Positions 27,951-38,907 of a stretch of DNA of 64,000 nt are shown here, in pieces. The DNA lies in NCBI GenBank assembly GCA_009676745.1, contig CP046062.1, positions 1 through 64,000 of the forward strand. Reading direction: 5' to 3'. The stretch's first letter is position 1. Each line of letters opens with the position of its first letter. Position numbers and translations under genes: made by a program. This stretch comes from Leuconostoc mesenteroides subsp. mesenteroides. GTDB lineage: Bacteria > Bacillota > Bacilli > Lactobacillales > Lactobacillaceae. The notes beneath the pieces are model-generated. The model was not told the DNA's origin and ran no database searches. It saw only the letters and a list, made by a program, of their open reading frames with translations.

Positions 27951-30900
27951 TAAGCTTGACCACCTTTCAGTAATTTAATGATTGAATTTTTATCAGCTGG
28001 AGACTGTACTTTATAAGTATCACCCAAAGCTCGATCAAAACGAATGATATCAAGATAGGGCGAATAAGTTAATCCATCTTCAACCGGCAAAATTGGAAAA
28101 TACCCAGACAAAATGAGATCGCCCGCAGTAATAATATTTTCACGGTTATGCTGTAGTAATAAAGCAAACTCATCTGGATCAACTGCATCCACACCAATAT
28201 TTCCTAATGCTCCGCTTTTCAATAATACTACTGGATAGTGAGCCGATTTTTCTTGTGGTTCTAAAGTTGTCAACGCAGAAACATACGCTGGCTCAGAAAT
28301 AAAAAGACCACGATATTTAAAAGTTTCTGGTATTATTTGACCAGTAAATAGCATATTAAGATCTGTTTTATCCGTTAATCTTGTTTTTTCCGGAGATATT
28401 TTGGCAAAAAAGGCGCCTCCAATAGCCGCAACGCCAAGCTTATCTGCGCTTTGTTGAGCAGCATCCCAATAAGTTAACAATTGCATTTGCAACCCATCAT
28501 AAGCTTGCCCCCAACTAAAGGTTTTCCCATTTGATTTATAATCAATAATTGTACCGAATTCACCTTGCATATCTTGCTTATCAAAACGATCAAGTTTACC
28601 ACGCACTTGCATATGTGCAAAAGAAAGTGGCGGTAGTGAGTCCTTTGAAAAACCAAATAGTTGCTCAACTGCTTCTGGCTTACTTGTATTTTCACGTGCC
28701 GCAGCTTGTAAATTCAGCACTAACATCTCACAAACACGTGTCAAATAGCTTGTAGTTGCTCGCATTTTTCCAGAGTCATTTAATATTTCAAACGCTGGTA
28801 ACGCTAATTGATTCTGCATATGCTGTCGCACTAAGGCGCGTAGCTCATCCCCAGTGACATCGCGTAAACTTTTATTTTTTACAATTAATTCATGGAGTAC
28901 ATTTTCAAAAATCGCATGATATAGTGTGCCAGTTTGAGCTACGTTCAGTTCGTTCGTTACCCGCTCTTGCAATCTCAAACCGTACTGAAGAAAGTAAGCA
29001 AACGGATTACTATAATAACTTTCCAACTGTGATATAGAGACATTTAGTCGTTTACCAAATAAAGCCGAGATGAACTCTGGTTTTAATTTAATAGTATTAT
29101 TTTGATAATTGGGTGCTGATAAAACACGTTCAAGTCTGTCTTTCATTGTATTGGAAATAACATTTTGCACGGCTTTAAACGCAGCTGTTTGGCCGTAAAC
29201 AGGTAAAATTTTAACTAAATCAGACAAAGTTGCTCTGGCCGTTCCAACGTATTGCTTTAATAGCGATGCTGCACTACTTGGTATACTACCGATTACTTCT
29301 ACTTCACTATTAAATGTATCTACTAATCGTTTGAAAAACGGTGACATTTCTGCTAGTTGTCCACTTGGTTCCAAAATTGGGTAAGAAAGTGTTATTGATC
29401 CGACGGAGCTCATCAAACTGCCGTAAAAAAGAAGATTTTCTTCTGCCATTTGCTGTTGCGCAGTGTTTTGCAAATAACGCGGATTAGTTCCAGACTGCAA
29501 AGCAGGTTGCACAATTGACCGCTCAGCATCATTAATCAACGCTGTAGTTTTTGCTTGTGCAGGTAAATTCTGACGTGTACCACCGATAAAATAAAGGTGT
29601 TTATACTGCGTATTTTGAACAATTCCTGCTTCTGAAATCGTTAATTGATCTAAATTATTCGGTATACCAGAGAATTTTGCACCAGACAAGCCAGCTTGTA
29701 ATGTGGTCACTATATCAGCGAGTGCCACGCTACGCTCACCATCAATTTCAACCATCTCATCTAAAGTTTTGGTCAACATTTGCCAGACTTCTTCACTCTG
29801 CTGTGCACGAGATAAATTTCCTGTTGCAATAAACTCATCACGCTGTTCTAAAAGAGCATCGGTTACGTGATATTTTTGTAACCATAACACGAGATGTGTC
29901 ACCGACTGACGTAAATTTTTAGCCCTCGTAAACCCATTATCCAACTCATCAAAAGCTTCGACAATAAAATGTCGTAGATATTCCAAGCGATTGTTAACCT
30001 TTTCGTCTTCTGAAATTTCTGTATCATCGTTATCTCGTGTCACTTGAAAAAGTTTAAATGGCCGTGAAAAATCTCGCCACCTTGATTCATATGGTCGATA
30101 AGCATATAGATAGTTATCCATGTACGAAACAACATCAAAAAACTCATCGTGTGAAACAATTTTATTTTCAAAAGTTGGTCGTAATAATCCTGTCTTTAAG
30201 ATTGCTAACATCGTCTGATATTGGAATTTGTTAGGTGCTAACAAGTTTAATACTAACTCTACCAAGGGATGATTCATCATATTCACATCCATATCTAAAA
30301 AATATGGTAATTCAAATTGCGACATGACTGCTTCTATATGTGCTTGGTAGGGCGTTAAATCTCGTGACAAAATAATAATATCGCGTAAATGTAATGTTGG
30401 GTCATCAACTAGTGAGCGCCTAATACGTCGCGCTACTTCTTTAATTTCAGTAATTGGGTTTTCGGCCGCAAAAACATTCAATTGTACCTCATCTCGTGAG
30501 CCAGTAAAATTACGGTACTCACCCAAATACTCCCAAGCACCTAAAACCTGTTGTGCTGTTCTTGATAATGGTCTCAATTTTGTAGCAGCCGTAATCGTCA
30601 CATCTTGCTGTGCATTACGTGCTGTTATAGATAGTTGTTCAACCGTTGTCATTGGTTTAAAAAACACATCACCTTCTTGTTGTTGACCAATTTTTTCAGG
30701 ATCACCGAGTACAGCCATTGTCACAGGATAAGTAGCAATTAATTGATTGACTACCATCATTTCTGCACTTGTAAATCCATTAAACCCATCAAAACAAAAT
30801 GCAACGTTCGATAGTTTAAGATTAGCTAACTGCTGTGCAAAAGCAATCAGTGTTTCCTGTCCTGTAATTTGATTCTCACCCATGCGAGCATTAAAATCAT

Positions 30901-31429
30901 CAGCCACGATTGCCAAATCATGTAACTTGGCATTCAATGTTTGTCTCAGAAATATATTATCTGCAGAGCTTTCAAGAATTTCTAATAAATTTTCTGGCGT
31001 GACATTACTAGCGCGTAACTCGACCAGTTGGGCAACCAATGCAGACACAAAGCCACTTTTTGTCTGCATCCGGGAGAACACTGGTAAATTATCAGATTGT
31101 TCACGTAAAATATTTGAAACAATCATAAATAATCCTGTTGGTTCGATGATATCTGGTTGCCGATTTGGTGTGTTTTTCATTAATGCCCAAGCTAAACGTG
31201 TTAATGAGTAGACTTGCAGACGACTCTGCGCATACAACTCACTCTCGTCGTTACCATTCATTATTGAAAAACGCTGTAGTACATTGACCTCACTATCAAA
31301 TTTCACATGATTAGGGACAATATAAAAAACTGTCAGCAACTCATTTTGACGAAACTGCTGTTGAATCATTGTCAGCATTTCTGATCTTAAGTCATGTTGG
31401 CCATTACCCATTACAACATTGAGTGACAT
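27950..31429 (-). CDS. addB: ATP-dependent nuclease subunit B (AddB/RexB)
   Basis: 1159 aa. Partner of AddA. The N-terminal inactivated-helicase part lacks a clear Walker A; the C-terminal nuclease domain has [11 protein letters not shown]...[15 protein letters not shown] and [10 protein letters not shown] do not see the four-cysteine iron-sulfur arrangement of B. subtilis AddB, which favours the RexB type of lactic acid bacteria. Order addB-addA with overlapping ends; the esterase gene overlaps its start by one base. Confidence 0.92.
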   Translation of the reverse strand: MSLNVVMGNGQHDLRSEMLTMIQQQFRQNELLTVFYIVPNHVKFDSEVNVLQRFSIMNGNDESELYAQSRLQVYSLTRLAWALMKNTPNRQPDIIEPTGLFMIVSNILREQSDNLPVFSRMQTKSGFVSALVAQLVELRASNVTPENLLEILESSADNIFLRQTLNAKLHDLAIVADDFNARMGENQITGQETLIAFAQQLANLKLSNVAFCFDGFNGFTSAEMMVVNQLIATYPVTMAVLGDPEKIGQQQEGDVFFKPMTTVEQLSITARNAQQDVTITAATKLRPLSRTAQQVLGAWEYLGEYRNFTGSRDEVQLNVFAAENPITEIKEVARRIRRSLVDDPTLHLRDIIILSRDLTPYQAHIEAVMSQFELPYFLDMDVNMMNHPLVELVLNLLAPNKFQYQTMLAILKTGLLRPTFENKIVSHDEFFDVVSYMDNYLYAYRPYESRWRDFSRPFKLFQVTRDNDDTEISEDEKVNNRLEYLRHFIVEAFDELDNGFTRAKNLRQSVTHLVLWLQKYHVTDALLEQRDEFIATGNLSRAQQSEEVWQMLTKTLDEMVEIDGERSVALADIVTTLQAGLSGAKFSGIPNNLDQLTISEAGIVQNTQYKHLYFIGGTRQNLPAQAKTTALINDAERSIVQPALQSGTNPRYLQNTAQQQMAEENLLFYGSLMSSVGSITLSYPILEPSGQLAEMSPFFKRLVDTFNSEVEVIGSIPSSAASLLKQYVGTARATLSDLVKILPVYGQTAAFKAVQNVISNTMKDRLERVLSAPNYQNNTIKLKPEFISALFGKRLNVSISQLESYYSNPFAYFLQYGLRLQERVTNELNVAQTGTLYHAIFENVLHELIVKNKSLRDVTGDELRALVRQHMQNQLALPAFEILNDSGKMRATTSYLTRVCEMLVLNLQAAARENTSKPEAVEQLFGFSKDSLPPLSFAHMQVRGKLDRFDKQDMQGEFGTIIDYKSNGKTFSWGQAYDGLQMQLLTYWDAAQQSADKLGVAAIGGAFFAKISPEKTRLTDKTDLNMLFTGQIIPETFKYRGLFISEPAYVSALTTLEPQEKSAHYPVVLLKSGALGNIGVDAVDPDEFALLLQHNRENIITAGDLILSGYFPILPVEDGLTYSPYLDIIRFDRALGDTYKVQSPADKNSIIKLLKGGQA

Positions 31430-32220
31430 TAACTCAATCTCTCTTCCTGAACGTAGTTAATTGGCAACCATTCTAACACGCGTTCAATTTGTTTATTCCA
31501 ATAATACCATTCGTGTGTACCTGGCGCTGTTTCGTATGTAATATCGTAATCTAATTGCTGCAAAGTTGATATGGTCGCATCATTAATAGGCTTCAAAAAA
31601 TCTTGTTCTCCTATCCACGCATACAGTTTAGGTCGCTGATGACAGGTCTTGGCGAGGGTTAAAATATCATTTTTAGAGCCCTTAAAATCATCAAATTCGC
31701 CAAAAATTCCTTGCCAATATGAGAGCTTTCCCATGTTTAAAAAGTCTTCTTTTCTCGGATTGCCTACTAATGCGCCGGAAAGAGACGCAGCATAGCTAAA
31801 TTGATTTGTTCCTAAGGCCAACTTAAACGCACCGTAACCGCCCATTGACAGTCCGGCTACGAAATTTTTTTCTCTTTTAGTGGATATTTGCGGAAACAAG
31901 CTAGCTATTTTTTCAGGTAGCTCACGCGCTAATGCATCAAAGTAGTTTAACCCATAGGTTGTATTCGTATACCAGCCTAAATCAGTGGACGGCATTATAA
32001 TTGCTACAGGTGTTTGCCTTACTAAACGTTCAATGGATGTCCGACGTTGCCAAATTGTATGGTCACCTGACATACCATGAAGAAGGTACAATACAGGAAT
32101 ATCCTTCAAGGTTTCTGTTGTCCAAGTTGGGTTGTGATCTGATAGTTCAGGTAGAATAACATTCATCACACGATCCATACCAAGTACTTTTGAATAATAA
32201 TTAACTTCTAAAAAAGCCAT
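31429..32220 (-). CDS. Alpha/beta hydrolase, tributyrin esterase (EstA)-like
   Basis: 263 aa. Nucleophile elbow GLSMG (about 124-128), oxyanion region YLLHGMSGDHTIW (about 46-58), and a C-terminal catalytic His in PGTHEWYYW match the esterase-D/EstA family that hydrolyses short-chain esters in lactic acid bacteria. No signal peptide. Preceded by AAAGAGG; apparently leads the esterase-addB-addA transcript, though no functional link is evident. Confidence 0.82.
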   Translation of the reverse strand: MAFLEVNYYSKVLGMDRVMNVILPELSDHNPTWTTETLKDIPVLYLLHGMSGDHTIWQRRTSIERLVRQTPVAIIMPSTDLGWYTNTTYGLNYFDALARELPEKIASLFPQISTKREKNFVAGLSMGGYGAFKLALGTNQFSYAASLSGALVGNPRKEDFLNMGKLSYWQGIFGEFDDFKGSKNDILTLAKTCHQRPKLYAWIGEQDFLKPINDATISTLQQLDYDITYETAPGTHEWYYWNKQIERVLEWLPINYVQEERLS

Positions 32221-32259
32221 ATCACACCTCTTTCCATTTGCTATTAATGTTATTTTAAC

Positions 32260-32293
32260 AGAAAAAGCGCACGATTGTTCGTACGCTTTTTCT
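32260..32293. terminator. Terminator between the 593-aa gene and the esterase gene
   Basis: AGAAAAAGCG and CGCTTTTTCT flank an inner ACGA/TCGT stem; T-rich on both strands. Confidence 0.8.
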
Positions 32294-32308
32294 ACTCACC
32301 ATAACGAT

Positions 32309-34090
32309 TTACTTTAATCCGTCAATCGTTATTTTCTCGATTGTCGCAATCTTCGCATCATCTAACATATTTGCTGTGAAACTGACTTTATCGCCTTCTT
32401 TTAAGAACACGACCTTAGGTGCATTATCTGCATCAATTTTAAAGACGGCAGACTGTCCTTCGACCATAAAATTAATAATTGTGTTTTTACCATCATTGAT
32501 CAATGCAACACGTGTTACATTACCGCTAATCTTTTTATCATACTTTTTATTCGTTGAATGATTGTTTGTGCTATTTGAAGCCAAATCATTACGATAGTCA
32601 TCAAGTGCTTCTTGGGCGTTATCACTATCAACAACAATGTCGTTATCAATAGCATTAATATATACGTACTTTTTAAAGATTCCCTTACTATCTAATAATG
32701 AAACAACCCATGTCGGTGTGCCATCAATATTATATAGTATTGGCATTTGCGCTACCCATTTTTTCTCGGGATATATTTTATCTGCAATACTGATTGCACC
32801 ATCTGAATCCATTAATCCTGAATGTGTGTCACGATAATAAGTCAATTCACCCGTTCGAGCATTAATTAATGAATAACCAAGTGCAGAATCCTGATTATTA
32901 TTACCAGATGTGAAATCAGTGAAGTACAACAAGTTTCCCTTTGAATCGATTAATGGTGTGATTTGACCCGAAGCATAAATACCATTATCAGTTGGAATTT
33001 TCACATCACGTTTTGCACCAAACGCTGTTTGGTTCCACCAACCTTTTTGATATCGACCATAAAATTCATTCATTTTATTTGCTGCGGAACTTGTAATAGG
33101 CGCATCAATAAATTTGGGTGCCTTATTGGCCGCGTAAATTTTAACTTCACCAGTTTGTGCGTTCAACACAGCTGTTTTAAATTCGTTAAATTTCATTCGT
33201 CCAGAAACACCATATTCACGGTATAGTGTTTGAATATAATAAGGTGTACCATTTTCATCAATTTCTAAATTCATGTTGCCCATGCTGGCATAAGTTGGTG
33301 CTGACGCATATATTTTACGAGCAGCATCATTATTTAGATACGCCGATGGGCTGTACTTTAATCGTTCTTTAATAAATCTTGGTTGTGCATTAACATCAGT
33401 GGCACTAATAATAAAATATCCTGGGACTGATTTATTCTTTAACCATTTGAAAAAACCATTAAACTCTACTGTAGCTACATAGACATATTTGCCATTAACT
33501 ACTTGAGCAGTAATCCCATCCAATTCATACATGTTTGAATTGGGAATAACGCTAAACTTTTGTTGCATTTTCCTTTTGGCAGTATCAGGCGCTAGCGCAA
33601 TTGGCATATCCTTAGCGGATGTCAGCAACTCGGAAGAACCCTCTGTTTTAGCCGGTATTGAACTGTAAACATTGTTAATGCTCGTTAGCTTTGTAACAAA
33701 AGATACGGCTCCTACTGCTATCCACAACACTAGTGGTGCTATTGCAACAAAAATATAGCGTCGAAAAAAATATGTTTTTGTACGATCACTCACATCTTTA
33801 GCGTGATTTTGACTTCCCCAATCACGAATTTTATCAAAAGAAGCTATTCCAGCATAGACAATTAAATTAATAATTGCTGCAACAAATGCAAACAAAATAT
33901 TGATGTTGATTAGCGTTGTCATATTCTTTGGTGGCAATTGAATATACAGCACAACATAAGCCAAAGTAAATTCAATCAAGGTACTAAAAATGAACCATTT
34001 TACTCTACGATTTAACGCCACTGCGATGATATTAACAAGTAATGTTCCAATCAAAAATACCAATGTAACATTTACAAAACTTAGTAACAT
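32309..34090 (-). CDS. Membrane-anchored protein of unknown function
   Basis: 593 aa. Residues 1-90 hold about three hydrophobic helices; after the basic DKIRDWGSQNH loop a fourth (about 112-133) precedes a large, probably extracellular region (135-593). That region repeats elements with GEVKIYAANKAP and GELTYYRDTHSG (conversion of stored NAQTGE/NARTGE phrases), suggesting duplicated beta-rich PepSY-like modules, and ends in a small beta domain. I recognise no named family. GGGAG precedes the ATG. Single gene between two terminators. Confidence 0.75.
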   Translation of the reverse strand: MLLSFVNVTLVFLIGTLLVNIIAVALNRRVKWFIFSTLIEFTLAYVVLYIQLPPKNMTTLININILFAFVAAIINLIVYAGIASFDKIRDWGSQNHAKDVSDRTKTYFFRRYIFVAIAPLVLWIAVGAVSFVTKLTSINNVYSSIPAKTEGSSELLTSAKDMPIALAPDTAKRKMQQKFSVIPNSNMYELDGITAQVVNGKYVYVATVEFNGFFKWLKNKSVPGYFIISATDVNAQPRFIKERLKYSPSAYLNNDAARKIYASAPTYASMGNMNLEIDENGTPYYIQTLYREYGVSGRMKFNEFKTAVLNAQTGEVKIYAANKAPKFIDAPITSSAANKMNEFYGRYQKGWWNQTAFGAKRDVKIPTDNGIYASGQITPLIDSKGNLLYFTDFTSGNNNQDSALGYSLINARTGELTYYRDTHSGLMDSDGAISIADKIYPEKKWVAQMPILYNIDGTPTWVVSLLDSKGIFKKYVYINAIDNDIVVDSDNAQEALDDYRNDLASNSTNNHSTNKKYDKKISGNVTRVALINDGKNTIINFMVEGQSAVFKIDADNAPKVVFLKEGDKVSFTANMLDDAKIATIEKITIDGLK

Positions 34091-34143
34091 ATTTATTCTC
34101 CCTTAGTACTGATACGATTATCGACAAACGGTATTCGATAAAT

Positions 34144-34179
34144 AAAAACAGTCGCTTCAAATTATAGAAGCGACTGTTT
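34144..34179 (-). terminator. Terminator after rpsP
   Basis: AACAGTCGCTTC pairs with GAAGCGACTGTT, then T-rich sequence on the minus strand, directly after the rpsP stop. Confidence 0.82.
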
Positions 34180-34190
34180 CGTCAGTTATA

Positions 34191-34610
34191 TTAAACAAGT
34201 GCTAATAAATCAGCCTTCTTAGCAGATGAAGTATATGCAGTGCCTTGGGCATCTAAATATGCTTTGATTTCTGCAACAGTATTCTTATCTGTAGGCTTCT
34301 TAGCTGAAGCTTCCTTAGTTGTTGCTTTCTTAGCTGGCTTCTTACCTGACTTTGATTCGTTGTACTTTGCTAAAATACCAGCATTGCTCAACAAGTTACG
34401 AACTGTGTCAGATGGTTGTGCACCATTACCCAACCATGACAAAATCTTTTCTTCATCCAACTTAATTTCTGCTGGTTGTGAGATTGGGTTGTATGTACCG
34501 ACTGTTTCGATAAAACGACCATCACGTGGTGAACGTGAATCAGCAATAACGACACGGTAGAATGGACGCTTCTTTGCACCCATACGCTTCAAACGAATTT
34601 TAACTGCCAT
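34191..34610 (-). CDS. rpsP: 30S ribosomal protein S16 with C-terminal HeH-like extension
   Basis: 139 aa, about 50 longer than usual S16. The first 85 residues are canonical ([35 protein letters not shown]). Then comes a Lys/Ala linker ([18 protein letters not shown]) and a terminal [13 protein letters not shown]...[12 protein letters not shown], which resembles HeH/SAP-type helix-extended-loop-helix nucleic-acid-binding motifs. Monocistronic, with strong GGAGG and a promoter lying in a perfect inverted repeat. Confidence 0.95.
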   Translation of the reverse strand: MAVKIRLKRMGAKKRPFYRVVIADSRSPRDGRFIETVGTYNPISQPAEIKLDEEKILSWLGNGAQPSDTVRNLLSNAGILAKYNESKSGKKPAKKATTKEASAKKPTDKNTVAEIKAYLDAQGTAYTSSAKKADLLALV

Positions 34611-34665
34611 TGTGGTAGTCCTCCAATTTTCTTTTGTGCTTTTTACACTTTTAATTTACTATATA

Positions 34666-34694
34666 ATTATGCCATATACCCATATATATGTCAA
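34666..34694 (-). promoter_or_regulatory. rpsP promoter
   Basis: TTGACA (34694-34689), 17-base spacer, CATAAT (34671-34666). The -35 is inside the inverted repeat. Confidence 0.75.
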
Positions 34695-34722
34695 GTAACA
34701 CACCTTGACATATATATGGGTA
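34677..34722. repeat. Perfect 19-bp inverted repeat on the rpsP promoter
   Basis: TACCCATATATATGTCAAG (34677-34695), eight-base spacer TAACACAC, then the exact complement (34704-34722). No T-run follows, so it is not an ordinary terminator; position suggests an operator. Confidence 0.85.
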
Positions 34723-34745
34723 ATCAAAAGATTATTATTTCAGAG

Positions 34746-34949
34746 TTACTCTTCATTATTGCTATGACGGGCTTTATTAATTTCTTCGCTCAAAATAATT
34801 AAATTATCTAGTGCTCGACGCGCCATCATTGAATCGTGCTTACGATTTGCTGGGTTCGTAATGCCACCAAGTGTATGTGGTGTGTTTAAATCGTTAATAA
34901 TTTTTATCAATTCATCTTGCCAAATTTTAAGTTGATCTTTTTCGCCCAT
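34746..34949 (-). CDS. Small conserved-looking protein of unknown function
   Basis: 67 aa from ATG 34949 (MGEKDQLKIW), preceded by AGGAG. Soluble, helical, with GGITNPANRKHDSMMARRALDNLI in the middle. I do not recognise the family. Longer in-frame readings start without a ribosome-binding site. Lies between ileS and rpsP on the same strand; the upstream ileS terminator suggests its own promoter or read-through. Confidence 0.6.
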   Translation of the reverse strand: MGEKDQLKIWQDELIKIINDLNTPHTLGGITNPANRKHDSMMARRALDNLIILSEEINKARHSNNEE

Positions 34950-35052
34950 AAGCCCTACTCCTATAAACACTTTATCCATTATTTTATCAAAATTACAACT
35001 AAATAACAAATCAATTACTAAAAACTCACCTTCATTAAACAAACGATCGCTC

Positions 35053-35091
35053 AAAAAAAACATTACACATGAATAAAAGTGTAATGTTTTT
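35053..35091 (-). terminator. Terminator after ileS
   Basis: AAAAACATTACAC pairs with GTGTAATGTTTTT around a ten-base loop, followed by a T-run on the minus strand. Confidence 0.85.
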
Positions 35092-35094
35092 AAT

Positions 35095-37887
35095 TTACTC
35101 CAAACCTTCTGTTACAGCTTCTGGGTAAAACTCACGTATGATTTCAGCTTCATGTTTTGATAATTCTGGGAAAGCTGGATCGGCACCTAAGTCCTCATGG
35201 AACATACGATCTCTTAGAGAAACACCGCCTGTTGCATGAGCCACTGCTAACTGCCAGTCATCATAATCTTTAGCATTCTCAGCTTCTTGAACATCTTGAA
35301 CATGCAATTGCGATACCATTAGAAGTAAACGTACATCGGCATGCAATTCTGCCAACCAGTTTTGTTGTTCAGCCGTCAAGTACATTGTCAAAGCCGCCTC
35401 AGCATTTTTACCAATCAAATCTGCTTCACGTGCTTCCTCTAATGCTTTGTTAACTGCATCGCGTAGCTTCATAAATACTGACCACTGATCAAACAACGCC
35501 GTCGTGTCACCCAAATCCTCTACCTCTGGCATATCTGTCAAGTAAGCAAATTCAGCTGTTTCATGTGGCAAATACTCCCAAACTTCTTCAGCCGTATGTG
35601 GTAATACTGGCAATAATAATCGTACAAGATCAGTTAATGTTTTATAAAATACGGTTTGCATAGAGCGTCGAGCATGACTTGTAGGGGCTTCAACATACAC
35701 GACATCTTTAGCAATATCCAAATAAAAGGCTGATAAATCAACATTGACAAAATTAATAACACGCTTGAAAATATCATTTAATTGATAGTTATCATAGTCT
35801 TTGCGAATATCTGCAACAAAATTATTTTCTAAAGCGTAGAAATACTGATCATGTGCAGATAAATCACTGTAAGCAATTGCATCTTTTTTCGGATCAAAAT
35901 CAGCTGTATTGGCCATCAAGAAACGTAATGTATTACGTAACTTACGATAATTTTCTGAAACCTGTTTCAAAATTTCATTTGATACAGGCATATCTTGCGA
36001 TGTGTCAACAGAAATTGTCCACAACCTTAAAATTTCAACACCAAGTTTGTTGGCTACTTCAATAGGAGAAATCGTATTGCCCAATGACTTTGACATCTTA
36101 TTGCCTTTACCATCAAGAGTAAATCCTTGTGATAAAATGGCCTTGTATGGTGCTATACCATTAACAGCAACTGATGTTATTAATGAAGAATTAAACCAAC
36201 CACGATATTGATCAGATCCTTCTAGATACATATCAGCTGGATAGTCTAACTGTGGACGTGTGTTCAATACGCCATTCCATGAAGAACCAGAATCAAACCA
36301 CACATCCATGATATCTTCTTCTTTAGTAAATTCGCCATTTGGAGAATGTTCATTAGTATAGCCTTCAGGCAATAAATCCTTCGCTTCATGTTCAAACCAG
36401 TAATTCGAACCATGTTCTGCAAATAAATCGGCAACATGGTTAATGATTGCTTCATCTAAGATAGCTGTCCCATCTTCTGCATAAAAAATTGGTAATGGTA
36501 CACCCCAAACACGTTGACGTGAGATTACCCAATCACCACGATCACGAATCATATTATGAAGACGCACCTTACCCCATTCTGGGAAATAAGTAACTTTATC
36601 TAATTCTGATAAAATTTCACTACGGAATTTTTCAACAGATGCAAACCATTGTGGCACAGCTCGCCAAATGATAGGTTTTTTTGTACGCCAGTCAAATGGA
36701 TATGAGTGTGTAATTTTCTCTTTTGCCAAGAATAAGCGCGCATCAGTTAACTTATTAATCACTGTACCAACAACATCATCATAAAACTTACCTTCAAAAT
36801 CAGGACCAGCATCAGACGTCATAAATCCTTTGGCATCAACAGTAACATCAGCAGGCAAACCATATTTTTTACCAACATTATAATCATCTTCACCAAAACC
36901 AGGAGCTGTGTGGACCAATCCCGTTCCAGAATCCAACGTAACATGATCGGCATTCATAACTAATTCTTCTTGGTCACTATCCCATGGATGGTATGCAGTC
37001 ATCTTATCAAGTTCTTGTCCCTTGTAAGTAGCTACAGTTTCCCATGATTCCCAGCCAAACTTTGGTGCCACTGTTTCCAGCAATTCTGTGGCCACGACGA
37101 ATTTGCGGTCATCCCCAGCTGGCTTCACCACTGAATAATCAAAATCGGGACCTAAGGTAATTCCCCGAGAAGCAGTTACTGTAAAAGGTGTCGTCGTCCA
37201 AACCACAAAGTACGTATTCTCATCCAAGAGATCATGGCCATCTTTGACTTTGTTTGCATAAAACAAAGACGTTGAATCAATATCATGATATTCAATTTCA
37301 GCTTCAGCTAAAGCAGATTCAGAAGACCATGACCAATAAACTGGCTTTGCACCTTTAAAGATATAGCCTTTAGAAACCATAGTACCAAAAACTCGAACTT
37401 GTGCTGCTTCAAATTCAGGTTGTAACGTTATGTATGGATTATCCCAGTCACCTAATACACCAAGTCGCTTAAAGTCAGCACGTTGTGTATCAACTTGTTT
37501 TAGAGCAAAATCTTTAGCCAAATTACGCCATTCATGCTTTGGCATACTTTTGCGATCGTGCCCTAGCTTTGTCAATTGTTGCTCAATTGGTAAACCATGT
37601 GTATCCCATCCTGGGACATATGGTGCATGAAAACCAGCCATATTCTTATAACGGATAATAATATCCTTAGTAATTTTATTCAACGCATGACCAATATGAA
37701 TATTTCCATTCGCATATGGTGGTCCATCGTGCAAATTAAAATGTGGTTTCAATTCATTTTGAGATAATCTTTTCTGGTATAGATTCTGTGCATACCATTT
37801 TGCTTGACGTTCGGGTTCAGTTTTAGGAAGCGAACCACGCATTGGAAACCCTGTTTTCCCAAGATTTAATGTATCTTTATATTTCAT
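35095..37887 (-). CDS. ileS: Isoleucyl-tRNA synthetase
   Basis: 930 aa, bacterial type. HIGH motif as [17 protein letters not shown] (about 53-69), KMSKS as [12 protein letters not shown] (about 593-604), with the editing domain ([22 protein letters not shown]) between. The usual C-terminal Cys zinc finger is absent and the protein ends [12 protein letters not shown], as in shorter lactic-acid-bacterial IleRS. Last gene of the division cluster but with its own T-box leader. Confidence 0.96.
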   Translation of the reverse strand: MKYKDTLNLGKTGFPMRGSLPKTEPERQAKWYAQNLYQKRLSQNELKPHFNLHDGPPYANGNIHIGHALNKITKDIIIRYKNMAGFHAPYVPGWDTHGLPIEQQLTKLGHDRKSMPKHEWRNLAKDFALKQVDTQRADFKRLGVLGDWDNPYITLQPEFEAAQVRVFGTMVSKGYIFKGAKPVYWSWSSESALAEAEIEYHDIDSTSLFYANKVKDGHDLLDENTYFVVWTTTPFTVTASRGITLGPDFDYSVVKPAGDDRKFVVATELLETVAPKFGWESWETVATYKGQELDKMTAYHPWDSDQEELVMNADHVTLDSGTGLVHTAPGFGEDDYNVGKKYGLPADVTVDAKGFMTSDAGPDFEGKFYDDVVGTVINKLTDARLFLAKEKITHSYPFDWRTKKPIIWRAVPQWFASVEKFRSEILSELDKVTYFPEWGKVRLHNMIRDRGDWVISRQRVWGVPLPIFYAEDGTAILDEAIINHVADLFAEHGSNYWFEHEAKDLLPEGYTNEHSPNGEFTKEEDIMDVWFDSGSSWNGVLNTRPQLDYPADMYLEGSDQYRGWFNSSLITSVAVNGIAPYKAILSQGFTLDGKGNKMSKSLGNTISPIEVANKLGVEILRLWTISVDTSQDMPVSNEILKQVSENYRKLRNTLRFLMANTADFDPKKDAIAYSDLSAHDQYFYALENNFVADIRKDYDNYQLNDIFKRVINFVNVDLSAFYLDIAKDVVYVEAPTSHARRSMQTVFYKTLTDLVRLLLPVLPHTAEEVWEYLPHETAEFAYLTDMPEVEDLGDTTALFDQWSVFMKLRDAVNKALEEAREADLIGKNAEAALTMYLTAEQQNWLAELHADVRLLLMVSQLHVQDVQEAENAKDYDDWQLAVAHATGGVSLRDRMFHEDLGADPAFPELSKHEAEIIREFYPEAVTEGLE

Positions 37888-37943
37888 TGATAAATTCTCC
37901 TTTTTATCATTTTAAACAAATTTATTTAAACCATAATAAATAT

Positions 37944-38150
37944 AAAAAATCCCTATGCTTAAAAGCATAGGGACGCAATAGCGTGGTACCACCCAATGTT
38001 TAGCAGTACAAAATACTGCCCTTCACAGAGTTTTAACGATCCTCACCGGCTTAGCTTACTAGATATTTATATTCAGCTAAACAAAATAGTAACTGATCTA
38101 GTCAACATCAGGGACGATCATCTCTAACCACCATGACTCGCTGCACGTAT
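37944..38150 (-). ncRNA. T-box leader of ileS
   Basis: Canonical T-box GGGTGGTACCACG at 37994-37982, followed by terminator TCCCTATGCTT/AAGCATAGGGA and TTTTTT (37973-37944). A long upstream stem I region lies at about 38130-38050; ATC in CTAGATCAG is a candidate Ile specifier but I could not fold it with certainty. It senses uncharged tRNA-Ile to allow read-through. Confidence 0.92.
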
Positions 38151-38184
38151 GAATGCTAACCTTACTGTGTTACGCTTTTTATAA

Positions 38185-38847
38185 TTATTTATCGTCTTCG
38201 TCTTGTTCCGATCCCGGAAACACTACCACAGGGCCTTGCTCTTCGCTTGACACCGCATCGTTTTGTTCTTTATCAGGTTCAGGGATAACAACTGGCTCAG
38301 CCTTTGCAACTTCGCCAACACGATGGGCAGTTACTTGTCCCATCGGTAACCGATGAACCGCTTCTGCTAACTCATCGCTTTCTAATAGTTTACGCTGAGA
38401 TTCCAACAATTGCAAGAATGAATTTTTAAAATCTTCAACTTCAGTACGCAATTGATTTTGTTCATTCGTTAATTCAGCATTTTCTTGGGCCAAACGAACA
38501 GCATCTGCATCTGCCTTTGCTCGAGCATCATTAATAATTTTTGTTGCTGCTTCTTGGGCATGAGTTAACTGTTTTTTCACTTCTACATCCGCATCTTGCT
38601 TCAAGCGGTCAGCTGCTTCTTGGGCAACAAAGATTGATTGATTCACTTGATCACGTTTTGATTCAAGCTCTTCAATTTTAGCTTGAGCTAGCTCATTTTG
38701 ACGCTTTAATTCATCGCGTTCTGCAATCAATGCTTCATAATCACCATTAATTTGATCTAAAAAGGCATCGACATCTGTAGCAATGTAAGCTTTACTGCCT
38801 TTTTTTGTAAATTCATGATTTAAAATTTCATCGGGTGTTAACGCCAT
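38185..38847 (-). CDS. divIVA: Division-site/pole protein DivIVA
   Basis: 220 aa. Membrane-curvature-binding coiled-coil scaffold. N-terminal LTPDEILNHEFTKKG...VDAFLDQI is the lipid-binding domain, then a long coiled coil (about 30-165) and an acidic tail ending EQDEDDK. Conserved place after ylmH in the division cluster; AAGGAGAAAAAT precedes the start. Confidence 0.94.
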   Translation of the reverse strand: MALTPDEILNHEFTKKGSKAYIATDVDAFLDQINGDYEALIAERDELKRQNELAQAKIEELESKRDQVNQSIFVAQEAADRLKQDADVEVKKQLTHAQEAATKIINDARAKADADAVRLAQENAELTNEQNQLRTEVEDFKNSFLQLLESQRKLLESDELAEAVHRLPMGQVTAHRVGEVAKAEPVVIPEPDKEQNDAVSSEEQGPVVVFPGSEQDEDDK

Positions 38848-38907
38848 TATTTTTCTCCTTTAAAATGGTTTGTGTATGCTCAACTCCAGGTGTTTCATAG
38901 TGGTTCA

